Part shown: in pieces, positions 26,106 to 35,500 of the stretch
Numbering within the stretch: position 1 is the stretch's first letter
How the letters are laid out: each line of letters begins with the position of its first letter
Translations under genes and position numbers: made by a program
Assembly: GCF_020911925.1 (NCBI RefSeq)
Contig: NZ_CP087134.1
Span: forward strand, 1,550,001-1,614,000
Length of the DNA stretch: 64,000 bases
Direction: 5' to 3'
Source: Flavobacterium cupriresistens
GTDB taxonomy: Bacteria; Bacteroidota; Bacteroidia; Flavobacteriales; Flavobacteriaceae
The notes under the pieces: model-generated
Databases searched by the model: none
The model's input: the letters and a program-made list of their open reading frames with translations, nothing else
Told to the model about the DNA's origin: nothing

Positions 26106-28112
26106 ATGCAAAAAAATATACTGCTTTTTGCGGTGTTTTTGCTTTCCGTTTCTGTTTTTTCACAGGAAGATTTACAGGAAGTAAAGATCACAAAAAAGCA
26201 AAAAGGAATTAAAAAATCCTATACCGTCACTGCTAATACAAGTGTTATTACAAGTAAAGAATTATTAAAAGCTGCTTGTTGTAACCTTGCTGAGAGCTTT
26301 GAAACGAATCCGTCTATTGACGTAAATTTTTCGGATGCTTTAACAGGAACAAAGCAAATAAAAATGCTGGGTTTAACGAGTCCGTATTTAATGATTACTG
26401 AAGAAAATATTCCTTCAGTGCGTGGGGCTTCACAGGCTTATGGATTGTCTTTTACGCCGGGTACCTGGATTGAAAGCGTGCAGATTACCAAAGGAGCCGG
26501 AAGCGTTATTAACGGTTATGAAAGTATCTCCGGACAGATAAATACGGAACTTTTAAAGCCTTTAAACGATGATCCGTTTTTTCTGAACTTTTACGGATCT
26601 ACTGATTCTCGTTTTGAATTGAATACTCATTTCAATAAAAAAATATCGGATAAATGGGCAACAAGTCTTTTTCTTCATGGAAATACCCGTGTTGCAAAAA
26701 ATGATATGAATAAGGATGGTTTTCTGGATAATCCCTTAGGAAAACAAATCAATATTCTGAATCGGTATCAGTATTATGATGCCGAAAGTGGTTTGGTAAG
26801 TTTTATCAATTTCAGGTATATGAATGATAAAAAACAAACCGGAGAAGTAGATTTTGATAAAGACAGAGACAGAGGAACAACAAGTTATTGGGGTTCGGAA
26901 ATCAATACAGAACGTTTTGATGTTTCGTCAAAAATTGGATATGTTTTTCCGGATATGCCTTTTCAGAGTATTGGATTTCAGAATGCTTTCAACAGTCATA
27001 ATCAGGAGTCTTACTTTGGTTTGAATCAATACAATATCAAACAAAGCAGTTATTATTCGAATTTAATTTTCAATTCGATTATCAATAATACCAAGCACAA
27101 ATTTACAACCGGTTTGAATTTTTCGTACGATCGTTACCAGGAGTTTGTAAATGTGAATGATTACAGCAGAATTGATAATTCGGTTGGAGCATTTTTTGAA
27201 TACACCTATGATAATACAGATAATTTTAGTCTGATTTTAGGGGGTAGAGTGGACAGTCATAACCGACTGGGCGTTTTTGTAACACCACGTTTACACTTGC
27301 GATATAATCCTTGGGAGTATGGAGTACTTCGTTTTTCGGCAGGACGAGGGAAACGTTCGGCTAATATCTTTGCCGAAAACCAACAGCTTTTTGCCAGTTC
27401 AAGAACCTTTTCTATTTTAGATAATAGTGGAAAAATTTATGGATTGAATCCTGAAATTGCCTGGAATTATGGGGTGAGTTTTTCTCAAAAGTTTAAATTG
27501 TTTAATAAAAATGCCGAAGCAGGTTTTGATTTCTACCGAACCGATTTTCAAAATCAGGTCGTTGTTGATGTCATGCAAAGTCCTCAGGAGGTTTTGTTTT
27601 ATAATTTAAAAGGAAAGTCGTTTGCGAATAGTTTACAGGTGGAATTTAATTTGGAGTTGATTCACAATCTGAATCTGAGAACGGCTTATAAATACTACGA
27701 CATTCAAACCGATTATTTAAGAGGAACTTTTCAACGTCCTTTACAAGCAAAACATCGTTTTTTAGGAAATCTGGAATATGAAACGGCTTTGAACAATGAT
27801 AAACAGTGGAAGTTTGATTATACGTTTAACTGGTCGGGAAAACAGCAATTGCCTTATACGGCATCTAATCCTGCTGCAGATCAGTTTGCTAATTTTTCGC
27901 CTTCATATGCGGTTATGAATGTTCAGGTGACTCGTGTTTTTTCTCCTGTATTTGAAGTTTACATAGGTGGAGAAAACATAGGGAATTATAAACAGGAAAA
28001 AGCAATTCTGGGAGCCGATGATCCTTTTGGTCCCAACTTTGATGCTTCAATTGCATACGCGCCAATTTTTGGACAGATGTTTTATGCGGGATTGCGATTT
28101 AGAATAAAATAA
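26106..28112 (+). CDS. TonB-dependent receptor, probably for a metal
   Basis: This receptor has about 668 residues. The ATG at 26106 gives a good signal peptide (KNILLFAVFLLSVSVFSQ); a GTG at 26064 would add 14 residues. The plug begins with LLKAACCNLAESFETNPSI, which has a CC pair unusual in plugs, and continues with KMLGLTSPYLMITEENIP and ITKGAGSVINGYESISGQIN. A barrel follows, ending FYAGLRFRIK. Its position between HYC_CC_PP and HMA-domain genes suggests uptake of copper or a similar ion or its chelate. The substrate is inferred. Confidence 0.9.
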   Translation: MQKNILLFAVFLLSVSVFSQEDLQEVKITKKQKGIKKSYTVTANTSVITSKELLKAACCNLAESFETNPSIDVNFSDALTGTKQIKMLGLTSPYLMITEENIPSVRGASQAYGLSFTPGTWIESVQITKGAGSVINGYESISGQINTELLKPLNDDPFFLNFYGSTDSRFELNTHFNKKISDKWATSLFLHGNTRVAKNDMNKDGFLDNPLGKQINILNRYQYYDAESGLVSFINFRYMNDKKQTGEVDFDKDRDRGTTSYWGSEINTERFDVSSKIGYVFPDMPFQSIGFQNAFNSHNQESYFGLNQYNIKQSSYYSNLIFNSIINNTKHKFTTGLNFSYDRYQEFVNVNDYSRIDNSVGAFFEYTYDNTDNFSLILGGRVDSHNRLGVFVTPRLHLRYNPWEYGVLRFSAGRGKRSANIFAENQQLFASSRTFSILDNSGKIYGLNPEIAWNYGVSFSQKFKLFNKNAEAGFDFYRTDFQNQVVVDVMQSPQEVLFYNLKGKSFANSLQVEFNLELIHNLNLRTAYKYYDIQTDYLRGTFQRPLQAKHRFLGNLEYETALNNDKQWKFDYTFNWSGKQQLPYTASNPAADQFANFSPSYAVMNVQVTRVFSPVFEVYIGGENIGNYKQEKAILGADDPFGPNFDASIAYAPIFGQMFYAGLRFRIK

Positions 28113-28169
28113 AGAGATTAAGGTTAATTACAAGAATCAATAATATAGTAACAATAAATAATAGAAAAA

Positions 28170-28514
28170 ATGAACAAAATAATTTTAATTGCACTGGTAA
28201 CCTTTTTAGGATTTTCTGCTCAGGCACAAACTAAGAAAAATAAGAATTTAAAATACACTACAGAGGTAAACGGTAATTGTGAACAATGTAAAAAGCGTAT
28301 TGAAAAAGCGGCTTTTAGTGTGCCGGGAGTAAAAACCGCTTCTTGGGATATTAGTTCGCATCAGCTTACTGTGATTTTAAATGAGGAGAAATCTTCTCCG
28401 GCAGATTTAAATAAGGCAATTGCTAAAGTTGGACATGATACCAAAGAGGAAAAAGCAACCCAAACCGATTATGATAATTTGCACAGCTGTTGCAAGTATG
28501 TAAGAGAGGAATAA
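28170..28514 (+). CDS. Exported heavy-metal-associated (HMA) domain protein
   Basis: This 114-residue protein has a signal peptide (IILIALVTFLGFSAQAQ) and one HMA/CopZ-like fold with metal-binding NGNCEQCKKRIEKA (CxxC). VPGVKTASWDI and the AKVGHDT end of the domain follow. Another CC pair (HSCCKYV) lies at the C-terminus. Unlike cytoplasmic CopZ it is exported, so it would bind metal in the periplasm, perhaps taking it from the upstream receptor. A terminator follows, making it the end of the cluster. Confidence 0.9.
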   Translation: MNKIILIALVTFLGFSAQAQTKKNKNLKYTTEVNGNCEQCKKRIEKAAFSVPGVKTASWDISSHQLTVILNEEKSSPADLNKAIAKVGHDTKEEKATQTDYDNLHSCCKYVREE

Positions 28515-28520
28515 TTAAGG

Positions 28521-28548
28521 GCCTGGGTTGTTACCTGGGCTTTTTTTG
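28521..28548 (+). terminator. Intrinsic terminator after the HMA gene
   Basis: GCCTGGGT/ACCTGGGC pair over eight positions with two G-U wobbles and a TGTT loop, then seven T. Confidence 0.7.
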
Positions 28549-28582
28549 AATCGTTAATTAATCTTTAAAATCCCGCATTTTA

Positions 28583-28613
28583 TTGTGGTTGAAGTAAATT
28601 ATTGCTACTTTCA
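28583..28613 (+). promoter_or_regulatory. Candidate promoter TTG-N20-TACTTTCA for the DedA gene
   Basis: TTG at 28583-28585, a 20-base spacer and TACTTTCA at 28606-28613 fit the Bacteroidota promoter with one mismatch. The box is 29 bases before the ATG. Confidence 0.45.
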
Positions 28614-28642
28614 CGGACTTATAAATATAACCTAACGCATAT

Positions 28643-29323
28643 ATGAATAATTTTGACTGGACTCAATTAATAAACCCTGAATTTTATATTACATTAAGTG
28701 TCGGAGGGGTTCAAATTGGGTTGTATATTGTTCTGTTTATAGTATTCGCTGAGACAGGACTTTTTGCAGGTTTTTTTCTGCCTGGAGATAGCTTACTTTT
28801 TTTGGCAGGGATTTACAGTCGTGATTTGGTTGAAAGCGTTGTTCACATACCGGGAGATTTTATCAATGTATTTTTGCTTTCTCTTTTGGTTGCTATAATG
28901 GGAGTTTTAGGAAATATGACGGGATATTGGTTTGGAGCCAAAAGCGGTTATTACCTATTTAAAAAAGAAGATTCATTCTGGTTCAAAAAGAAATATTTAT
29001 TGCAATCAAAAGACTTCTTTGAGAAATATGGTGGTAAAGCTATTATCTACGCTCGTTTCCTTCCAATCTTTAGAACTTTTGCCCCAATCATTGCCGGAAT
29101 AGTTTCTATGGATAAAAAGAAATTCATGTTTTATAACATACTGAGTTCATTTCTTTGGTCGTTTATTTTGATCTTCTCTGGACATTATTTATACGGTGTC
29201 TTTTTAAAAGAAGGAATAGATTTAAAACAACATATTGAATATATAATCATCATAATTATTATCATTTCAACCTTGCCGGTCTTACTTAAAATTTTAAAGA
29301 AAAGACCAAGTGAGAATATCTAA
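28643..29323 (+). CDS. DedA-family membrane protein
   Basis: This 226-residue inner-membrane protein has the DedA (SNARE-associated/VTT) pattern. ETGLFAGFFLPGDSLLFLAG lies near residue 37. GNMTGYWFGAKSG and ARFLPIFRTFAPIIAG carry the conserved arginines and prolines, and hydrophobic segments follow. Members are flippases or proton-dependent transporters that recycle undecaprenyl phosphate or phosphatidylethanolamine and support envelope integrity. It stands alone with its own promoter-like site and terminator. Confidence 0.92.
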   Translation: MNNFDWTQLINPEFYITLSVGGVQIGLYIVLFIVFAETGLFAGFFLPGDSLLFLAGIYSRDLVESVVHIPGDFINVFLLSLLVAIMGVLGNMTGYWFGAKSGYYLFKKEDSFWFKKKYLLQSKDFFEKYGGKAIIYARFLPIFRTFAPIIAGIVSMDKKKFMFYNILSSFLWSFILIFSGHYLYGVFLKEGIDLKQHIEYIIIIIIIISTLPVLLKILKKRPSENI

Positions 29324-29329
29324 AGAATC

Positions 29330-29361
29330 AAAAAGCCCGGAGTTTACTTCGGGCTTTTTTG
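29330..29361 (+). terminator. Intrinsic terminator after the DedA gene
   Basis: AAAGCCCG/CGGGCTTT stem followed by T residues, 7 bases after the stop. Confidence 0.8.
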
Positions 29362-29537
29362 TGTTTAAGGGTGTAATGAATTTTAAGTTTGTAGTATAAG
29401 CTATTGTTGACTGTACCATTTTTTTAGTAAAGAAAAATATGCTCTTACTATATATAATTTAGATTCTTATTTTTGTGGAGTTTTGCACACACACACATAC
29501 AAGCTGTACTAAAAATTTAATGCTTTGAGAAATTTTT

Positions 29538-29611
29538 CACGCAGATTTAGCAGATTGCACAGATTTTTTTAAGAGGTGAATAAGATCGGCCTAATCTGCT
29601 AAATCTGCGTG
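29538..29611. repeat. Perfect 19-base inverted repeat (CACGCAGATTTAGCAGATT)
   Basis: The arms at 29538-29556 and 29593-29611 are exact reverse complements around a 36-base spacer. They lie in the gene-free stretch 29362-29766, which also holds a GCAAAG-rich segment at 29650-29696 that resembles the repeat at 39627-39692. A CACACACACA tract lies near 29487. Confidence 0.75.
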
Positions 29612-29766
29612 CAAAAGAAAATATTTGCGAACCTTTACTTTATTTTAATCGCAAAGTATAGGCAAGGACACAAAGATAGTCCGCAAAGATCGCAACGCTA
29701 GTGTGAGTGTTAAGAGCTCTTTGCAATAAGCTTACCCTAAACGCATAAATTTGGAATTTAACCCCA

Positions 29767-31002
29767 CTACCATTCATTAACCTTATTGGCATCCATTTTT
29801 AAGAAGATAAACAACAAAATAGTGAATCCCCAGAGTCCGGAGCCTCCATAAGAAAAGAAGGGCAGAGGAACCCCGATTGTCGGGAAAATTCCGGCAACCA
29901 TGGCAATGTTTACGAAAAAGTGTGTGAATAAAATTCCGGCAACACAATATCCGTATACGCGGCTGAATTTTGTTTTTTGTCTTTCGGCTAAGTAAATGAC
30001 TCTTAGAAATAATCCAACAAAAAGAGCAATAACAACCATTGAGCCTAGAAATCCCCATTCTTCACCAACGGTTGTAAAAATGTAATCCGTATGTTGTTCG
30101 GGTACAAAGCCTCCTTTGGTTTGAGTTCCTTCCAGAAAACCTTTTCCTATCCAACCACCGGATCCGATAGCAATTTCAGATTGATTGGTGTTGTATCCAA
30201 TACCTTTCATGTCTACCGTTTTTCCTAAAAGAATATTAAAACGATCCCTGTGGTGCTGCTTGAAGACATTGTCGAAAACATAATCAACAGATAAAACAAA
30301 ACAGGAAACAATAGCGAGTAAGATTCCGCTTAAAAGAAGGTTTCGATCTACAACTCGGCCTTTAAAATGGATGATGGTCAAAACACCTAGTGAAATTAAT
30401 ATCACAACGTAAGGTTCCAGAACGAGTGTAAGTACGAATAATAGGATGGCCAAAAATCCTGTCCAGACATACCATGCAGGTAGACCTTCTCTAAATAAAA
30501 CCACAATAAAAATACTGTATATCAAGGCGCTTCCCGGGTCAGGTTGTGGCAAGATCAGAAGAACCGGCAGAAAAACAATGGCTAAAGCCTGAATCTGTCT
30601 GTTGGTTTCTTTTAAATTGATTTGACTATCGCTTAAATATTTCGCTAAAGCTAAGGATGTTGCTGCTTTTGCAAACTCAGAAGGTTGTATGGTAAAACTT
30701 CCAATGGCATACCAACATCTCTGACCGGCGATCGTTTTTCCAAAAAGAAATAATCCGGCTAATGATAATAAAGAGACGCCAAAAATAATAGTAGCATACT
30801 TTTCGTAGAATTTACCATCTACAAAAAGAACAACAAATATTAAAGGTATCGTACAGGCAATAAATATTAATTGCTTTTCATAAGTGCCATCAGTAGATAA
30901 TAATGAAGAAGAATAAATGTTCAGCCATCCTAAAACTACCAATATAGCATAGATGACCACACTTATCCAGTCAATATTATTTTTTACACTTTGATTTCTC
31001 AT
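29767..31002 (-). CDS. rodA: Rod shape-determining SEDS glycosyltransferase RodA
   Basis: This 411-residue multi-spanning membrane protein of the SEDS family polymerises lipid II glycan during elongation together with PBP2. Signatures are GQRCWYAIGSFTIQPSEFAK, PDPGSALIYS, QSEIAIGSGGWIGKGF, PEQHTDYIFTTVGEEWGFLG and PLPFFSYGGSGLW. It is the last gene of the mre-mrd cluster, 15 bases after mrdA. Confidence 0.96.
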   Translation of the reverse strand: MRNQSVKNNIDWISVVIYAILVVLGWLNIYSSSLLSTDGTYEKQLIFIACTIPLIFVVLFVDGKFYEKYATIIFGVSLLSLAGLFLFGKTIAGQRCWYAIGSFTIQPSEFAKAATSLALAKYLSDSQINLKETNRQIQALAIVFLPVLLILPQPDPGSALIYSIFIVVLFREGLPAWYVWTGFLAILLFVLTLVLEPYVVILISLGVLTIIHFKGRVVDRNLLLSGILLAIVSCFVLSVDYVFDNVFKQHHRDRFNILLGKTVDMKGIGYNTNQSEIAIGSGGWIGKGFLEGTQTKGGFVPEQHTDYIFTTVGEEWGFLGSMVVIALFVGLFLRVIYLAERQKTKFSRVYGYCVAGILFTHFFVNIAMVAGIFPTIGVPLPFFSYGGSGLWGFTILLFIFLKMDANKVNEW

Positions 31003-31017
31003 TTGAAATAATCTTTA

Positions 31018-32985
31018 TTAATTCTCTTTTGTTGTGTCTACTGTGGTTTTTTTGATCTCTGTTTTTGGGGTTACTGTTTTTGGAACAATAATCTTAGCTT
31101 TTAAGATGGAGTCTTTAGGGGTGGATTCTATTGCGCTTGCTTCTTTCATTCCTCCTAATTTTGCATATTCCGCTACCAAACTTTTGTTTAAAACACGAAC
31201 TTCTAAATCATTTCTTGAAGTGATTTTTCTACGTAAGTATTTTTCTATCATCAAACTGGCAATAGGACCTGCAACTGTTGCTCCAAAACCTCCGTTTTCA
31301 ATCATAATAGCAATTGCAATCTTCGGATTGTCCTTAGGGGCAAATGCAACAAATATAGAGTGATCTTTAAGCTGTGTTCTTTTTCCGTTGATTTTGGCAA
31401 AGTTTTCTGCTGTACCTGTTTTTCCACAAATATCAATTCCTTCTACTCTTAAAGAATAAGCCGTTCCTTTATTGTACACATCAAACAAACCACTGATCAC
31501 GGGAGGAAAATATTTTTTGTCTATCGTAGTCTCGTGTCTGGTGGTGAATTTAGCGTCTATTTTTTTTCCTTCAATTTTTTTAATGATATGAGGCGTGTAA
31601 TAATAACCCTGATTAGCAACGGTCGCCATCATATTGGCCAGCTGAATTGGGGTCATTAAAACCTCTCCCTGACCAATAGAGTTTGATACAATTGTTGTAC
31701 TTCTCCAACCACCGTTTGGATATATTTTTTTGTAGGTTTTAGAAGTTGGAATGTTTCCTCTCTTACCCGTAGGTAAATCATACCCCATAAACTGACCTAA
31801 TCCAAAACTTTTTACGTGATTGCTCCAAATGTCAACCGCTTGTCCCGGGTTTTTGTATTTGTTAATCGTTAACATGTACGACTGAGCGAAATACGTATTA
31901 CACGAATTGTAAATTCCGTTGTGCAATTGATGTGGACCAAAACCGTGACATTTCATAAAACGACCTCTACCATAACTAAAACCGTGATGGCACATAAAAG
32001 TAGTTTGCTCATTGATGACACCTTCCTGTAAAGCGACCAATCCGGTTAAGATTTTAAAAGGCGAACCGGGAGGGTATTCTGCTAAAAGACCTCTGTCGTA
32101 CAATGGTTTGGCGATCGAGTCATGATACAAAAGCGTATAGTTTTTAGATCGTTGTCTTCCAACTAAAATACCGGGATCATAAGAAGGAGCAGTAACTAAT
32201 GCAAGAATTTCACCGGTTTTAGGCTCAATCGCAACAATTCCTCCTCTTTTATTGATCATTAATTCTTCGCCGTATTTCTGAAGTTCAGCATCAATGGTTA
32301 AATTAATGTCTTCTCCGGCTACTGCAATAGTATCGTATTTCCCTTCTTTATAAGAGCCGATTTCTCTGTTATATTTGTCTTTTTGAATGTATTTTACCCC
32401 TTTTATTCCGCGTAAAATTTCCTCGTAGCTTTCTTCGACCCCTTGTTTACCGATCAAATCACCACTGTTGTAATACGGGTTTTTGGCAATTAATCTTTCA
32501 TTCACCTGTGTGATGAATCCAAAGATATTAGCTCCGTAATCTACTTCGTAATCTCTAAGGGATCTTTTTTGGAAATAGAAACCTTCAAATTTTCTGATTT
32601 TCTCCTGAAAAGCAGCAAATTCGGATTTGTTTAATTGAGGTAAAAATACAGAAGGTAACCTTGGACTGTATACTTTGGCTTTTGCTATTTTTTTTTCGTA
32701 ATCCTCTTTTGTGATATTCAACAGCGTGCAAAGTTCATTAATATTAATGTTTTCTTTGATTTCGCGTGGAATAACCATGATGTCATAAGAAGCCTGATTG
32801 GCAACCATTAATTTGCCATATCGATCGTATATGTAACCTCTTTCAGGATAGTCATACACTTTTTTTATCGCATTATTTTCTGATTTTAATTTGAAAGAAT
32901 CATCTATAATTTGCAAATAAAATATCCTGATCACTAGCAAAGATGCTGCAATAATAATTAAAGAGGGCAGCAGAACTTTTCTCAT
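31018..32985 (-). CDS. mrdA: Penicillin-binding protein 2 (elongation transpeptidase)
   Basis: This 655-residue class B PBP has an N-terminal membrane anchor (LLPSLIIIAASLLVIRIFYL), a PBP dimerisation domain starting at YDYPERGYIYDRYGKLM and a transpeptidase domain. The active site shows SPFK (serine in PPGSPFKI), SCN in YNSCNTYF and KTG in CGKTGTAEN. It crosslinks peptidoglycan during cell elongation. The start overlaps mreD by 4 bases. Confidence 0.96.
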   Translation of the reverse strand: MRKVLLPSLIIIAASLLVIRIFYLQIIDDSFKLKSENNAIKKVYDYPERGYIYDRYGKLMVANQASYDIMVIPREIKENININELCTLLNITKEDYEKKIAKAKVYSPRLPSVFLPQLNKSEFAAFQEKIRKFEGFYFQKRSLRDYEVDYGANIFGFITQVNERLIAKNPYYNSGDLIGKQGVEESYEEILRGIKGVKYIQKDKYNREIGSYKEGKYDTIAVAGEDINLTIDAELQKYGEELMINKRGGIVAIEPKTGEILALVTAPSYDPGILVGRQRSKNYTLLYHDSIAKPLYDRGLLAEYPPGSPFKILTGLVALQEGVINEQTTFMCHHGFSYGRGRFMKCHGFGPHQLHNGIYNSCNTYFAQSYMLTINKYKNPGQAVDIWSNHVKSFGLGQFMGYDLPTGKRGNIPTSKTYKKIYPNGGWRSTTIVSNSIGQGEVLMTPIQLANMMATVANQGYYYTPHIIKKIEGKKIDAKFTTRHETTIDKKYFPPVISGLFDVYNKGTAYSLRVEGIDICGKTGTAENFAKINGKRTQLKDHSIFVAFAPKDNPKIAIAIMIENGGFGATVAGPIASLMIEKYLRRKITSRNDLEVRVLNKSLVAEYAKLGGMKEASAIESTPKDSILKAKIIVPKTVTPKTEIKKTTVDTTKEN

Positions 32986-33488
32986 CTTTTATTGGGCTTA
33001 ATAAGATATATTATTATGACTGAAATGATAATGGTAAATATCGAGCTGAACAAAGTTCGAAGCAAAATATCCCAGATGAATTTAAATTGAAAAGCTTCAA
33101 GTGTAAATAGTATGATATGATGTAATACAACCGATAATAAAATAAAGGAGAATCGCTCAGGAGTTAAAGACTCGTTTAGTTTTATGGTTTGATATTCATA
33201 ACTCAATCCAAATGAAAATTTGAAAATATAAGGCCTGTAATAAGCCAATATAACAGAAGCAGTCGCATGGATTCCTCCTGAATTACAAAACATATCCATG
33301 GCCAGTCCAAGTAAAAAACTTGAGATAATCAGACCTGATTTGTTGCTGTTTACAGGATAGAGAATTATAAATAAAATATACGGAAAAGGACTTATGTATC
33401 CCAGGAAATTCATATTGTTGAAAATAACAACCTGAATGGCCAGTAATACAATAAATCGAAAAATATTGAGTAACAATGCGCTATTCAT
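32982..33488 (-). CDS. mreD: Rod shape-determining protein MreD
   Basis: This 168-residue inner-membrane protein has about five hydrophobic segments and the MreD-like PYILFIILYPVN and LLGLAMDMFCNSGGIHATAS stretches. It overlaps mreC by 8 and mrdA by 4 bases, fixing its place in the elongasome operon. Sequence conservation of MreD is low in general; position and topology carry the call. Confidence 0.9.
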   Translation of the reverse strand: MNSALLLNIFRFIVLLAIQVVIFNNMNFLGYISPFPYILFIILYPVNSNKSGLIISSFLLGLAMDMFCNSGGIHATASVILAYYRPYIFKFSFGLSYEYQTIKLNESLTPERFSFILLSVVLHHIILFTLEAFQFKFIWDILLRTLFSSIFTIIISVIIIYLIKPNKR

Positions 33489-34305
33489 CTTTCCCCTTTT
33501 TTTCTAAATTAATAAGTTCTTCTCTGTCTTTGCTTTTAATGATGTAAACATGTCCAAGATTGGTCATATCATTAAACAGTTTTACGTTTATGACATAAAA
33601 ACTGGTTTTGTTTTTCACGTAAATTTTGTCTACCGTACCAATATTGATTCCTTCCGGGAAAATTACAGATTGTCCACCGGTAACAATGGTATCTCCTTTT
33701 CTGATTGAAGCCAGTCTTGGAACGTCTTCCAGTTGAACAAAACCGGTACTTTTTCCATCCCAGGTTAAAGAACCAAAGTGATTTGATTTTTTAATTTTCG
33801 CATTGATCTGTGATTTCATATTCAAAATACTTACCACAGTAGAATATCTGTTAGAGGTATTGTCTACAACACCGATAATTCCTAAACTATTGATAACTCC
33901 CATATCTTGCTTAACACCGTCGCTTGCTCCGGAGTTCAGGGTGATGTAGTTTTCGTGTGTACTGTAGGAATTGTGAATTACTTTTGAAACAATGATATCG
34001 GCAGGTTTTACCCCTTTAATGGTATCTTTTAAAGGTATTTTGGTTGTATCTTCTTTGTTGAATAAAAGACTTTTTAATCTTGCGTTTTCAAGTACAAGTT
34101 CGTCGTTTTCGGTTTTTAAATTCAAATATTCGTTGATACGATTAATGCGTTCATAAACACCTCCGCTTAAAAAATTAGCGGAACTGATTACTCTGCTTCG
34201 GTGGTAGGAATGAGATTGAATTGTGAGGGCCAACGAAATGCCTAAAAGCAGCAAAAACAGCAATCGATTACTGTTTCTTATAATGAAATTAAAAATTTGC
34301 TGCAT
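33481..34305 (-). CDS. mreC: Rod shape-determining protein MreC
   Basis: This 274-residue bitopic protein has an N-terminal membrane helix (LLFLLLLGISLALTI). A coiled-coil near residues 50-90 (RINEYLNLKTENDELVLENARL) and the periplasmic beta-barrel with NYITLNSGASDGVKQDMGVI and GDTIVTGGQSVIFPEGI follow. It links MreB filaments to PBP2 in the elongasome. A 111-base gap separates it from mreB. Confidence 0.95.
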   Translation of the reverse strand: MQQIFNFIIRNSNRLLFLLLLGISLALTIQSHSYHRSRVISSANFLSGGVYERINRINEYLNLKTENDELVLENARLKSLLFNKEDTTKIPLKDTIKGVKPADIIVSKVIHNSYSTHENYITLNSGASDGVKQDMGVINSLGIIGVVDNTSNRYSTVVSILNMKSQINAKIKKSNHFGSLTWDGKSTGFVQLEDVPRLASIRKGDTIVTGGQSVIFPEGINIGTVDKIYVKNKTSFYVINVKLFNDMTNLGHVYIIKSKDREELINLEKKGKDE

Positions 34306-34416
34306 TTCTTGTTCGGTTATTTTGTTTCAGGATATGCTTTTGGGTTCAAGTTTTACCAAAGTCAGATGGTTCAATCTGACTCTGATAAAAAGATATTGAT
34401 TGTTATTTTTTGAATC

Positions 34417-35445
34417 TTATTTGATTAAGATACTTTTGAACTTAGTAATGTTTTTAAGTGCCATTCCTGTTCCACGAACAACAGCTCTTAATGGATCTTC
34501 AGCAATATAAACCGGTAAATCTGTTTTTTGAGAAATACGTTTGTCAAGACCTCTCAACATAGATCCACCACCTGCTAAATAAATACCGGTATTGTAGATG
34601 TCTGCTGCTAATTCAGGAGGAGTTTGCGATAAAGTTTCCATTACAGCATCTTCAATACGTTGGATTGATTTATCTAATGCTTTAGCAATTTCACGGTACG
34701 AAACATCTACCTGTTTTGGTTTTCCGGTAAGTAAATCTCTACCTTGAACAGACATATCTTCAGGAGGGCTTTCAAGATCTTCGATCGCAGCTCCGATTTG
34801 TATTTTTATTTTTTCTGCAGTACTCTCTCCAACAAAAAGGTTGTGTTGGGTACGCATGTAATAAACAATATCATTTGTGAATACGTCACCTGCAATTTTT
34901 ACAGATTTGTCACATACAATTCCGCCTAATGCAATAACAGCAATTTCAGTTGTTCCACCACCGATATCAACAATCATGTTTCCTTTAGGTTGCATGATAT
35001 CAATACCAATACCAATTGCCGCAGCCATTGGTTCGTGTATCAAATAAACTTCTTTACCGTTTACTCTTTCACAAGATTCTTTTACGGCACGCATTTCAAC
35101 CTCCGTAATTCCAGACGGAATACATACTACCATTCTTAAAGCTGGAGTAAACATTCTTTTTTTCAATGCCGGAATACTTTTAATGAACATATTGATCATT
35201 TTTTCTGAGGCATCAAAATCTGCAATTACACCATCTTTCAAGGGCCTTATGGTCTTGATGTTTTCATGTGTTTTACCTTGCATCATGTTGGCTTCCTTAC
35301 CAACAGCAATGATTTTGCCTGATATTCGATCACGTGCAACGATTGACGGACTATCAATAACAACTTTATCATTATGTATGATTAAAGTGTTTGCGGTACC
35401 AAGGTCTATCGCGATATCCTCGGTCATGAAATCAAAAAATCCCAT
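34417..35445 (-). CDS. mreB: Rod shape-determining actin-like protein MreB
   Basis: This 342-residue protein is an actin homolog that forms membrane-bound filaments guiding wall synthesis. Nucleotide-binding motifs are DLGTANTLI (phosphate 1), MIVDIGGGTTEIAVI (phosphate 2) and GIYLAGGGSMLRGLD (adenosine). An IHEPMAAAIG connector lies between them. It is the first gene of mreB-mreC-mreD-mrdA-rodA and has its own promoter-like box after purH. Confidence 0.97.
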   Translation of the reverse strand: MGFFDFMTEDIAIDLGTANTLIIHNDKVVIDSPSIVARDRISGKIIAVGKEANMMQGKTHENIKTIRPLKDGVIADFDASEKMINMFIKSIPALKKRMFTPALRMVVCIPSGITEVEMRAVKESCERVNGKEVYLIHEPMAAAIGIGIDIMQPKGNMIVDIGGGTTEIAVIALGGIVCDKSVKIAGDVFTNDIVYYMRTQHNLFVGESTAEKIKIQIGAAIEDLESPPEDMSVQGRDLLTGKPKQVDVSYREIAKALDKSIQRIEDAVMETLSQTPPELAADIYNTGIYLAGGGSMLRGLDKRISQKTDLPVYIAEDPLRAVVRGTGMALKNITKFKSILIK

Positions 35446-35486
35446 AAGTTTTTTAGGGGTTTAAAATGTTATAATTAATTATCGAA

Positions 35487-35494
35487 CAAAGTTA
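35487..35494 (-). promoter_or_regulatory. Candidate -7 box (TAACTTTG) for the mreB operon
   Basis: Exact TAnnTTTG on the minus strand in the 55-base gap between purH and mreB, 41 bases before the mreB ATG. Confidence 0.45.
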
Positions 35495-35500
35495 AACAAA

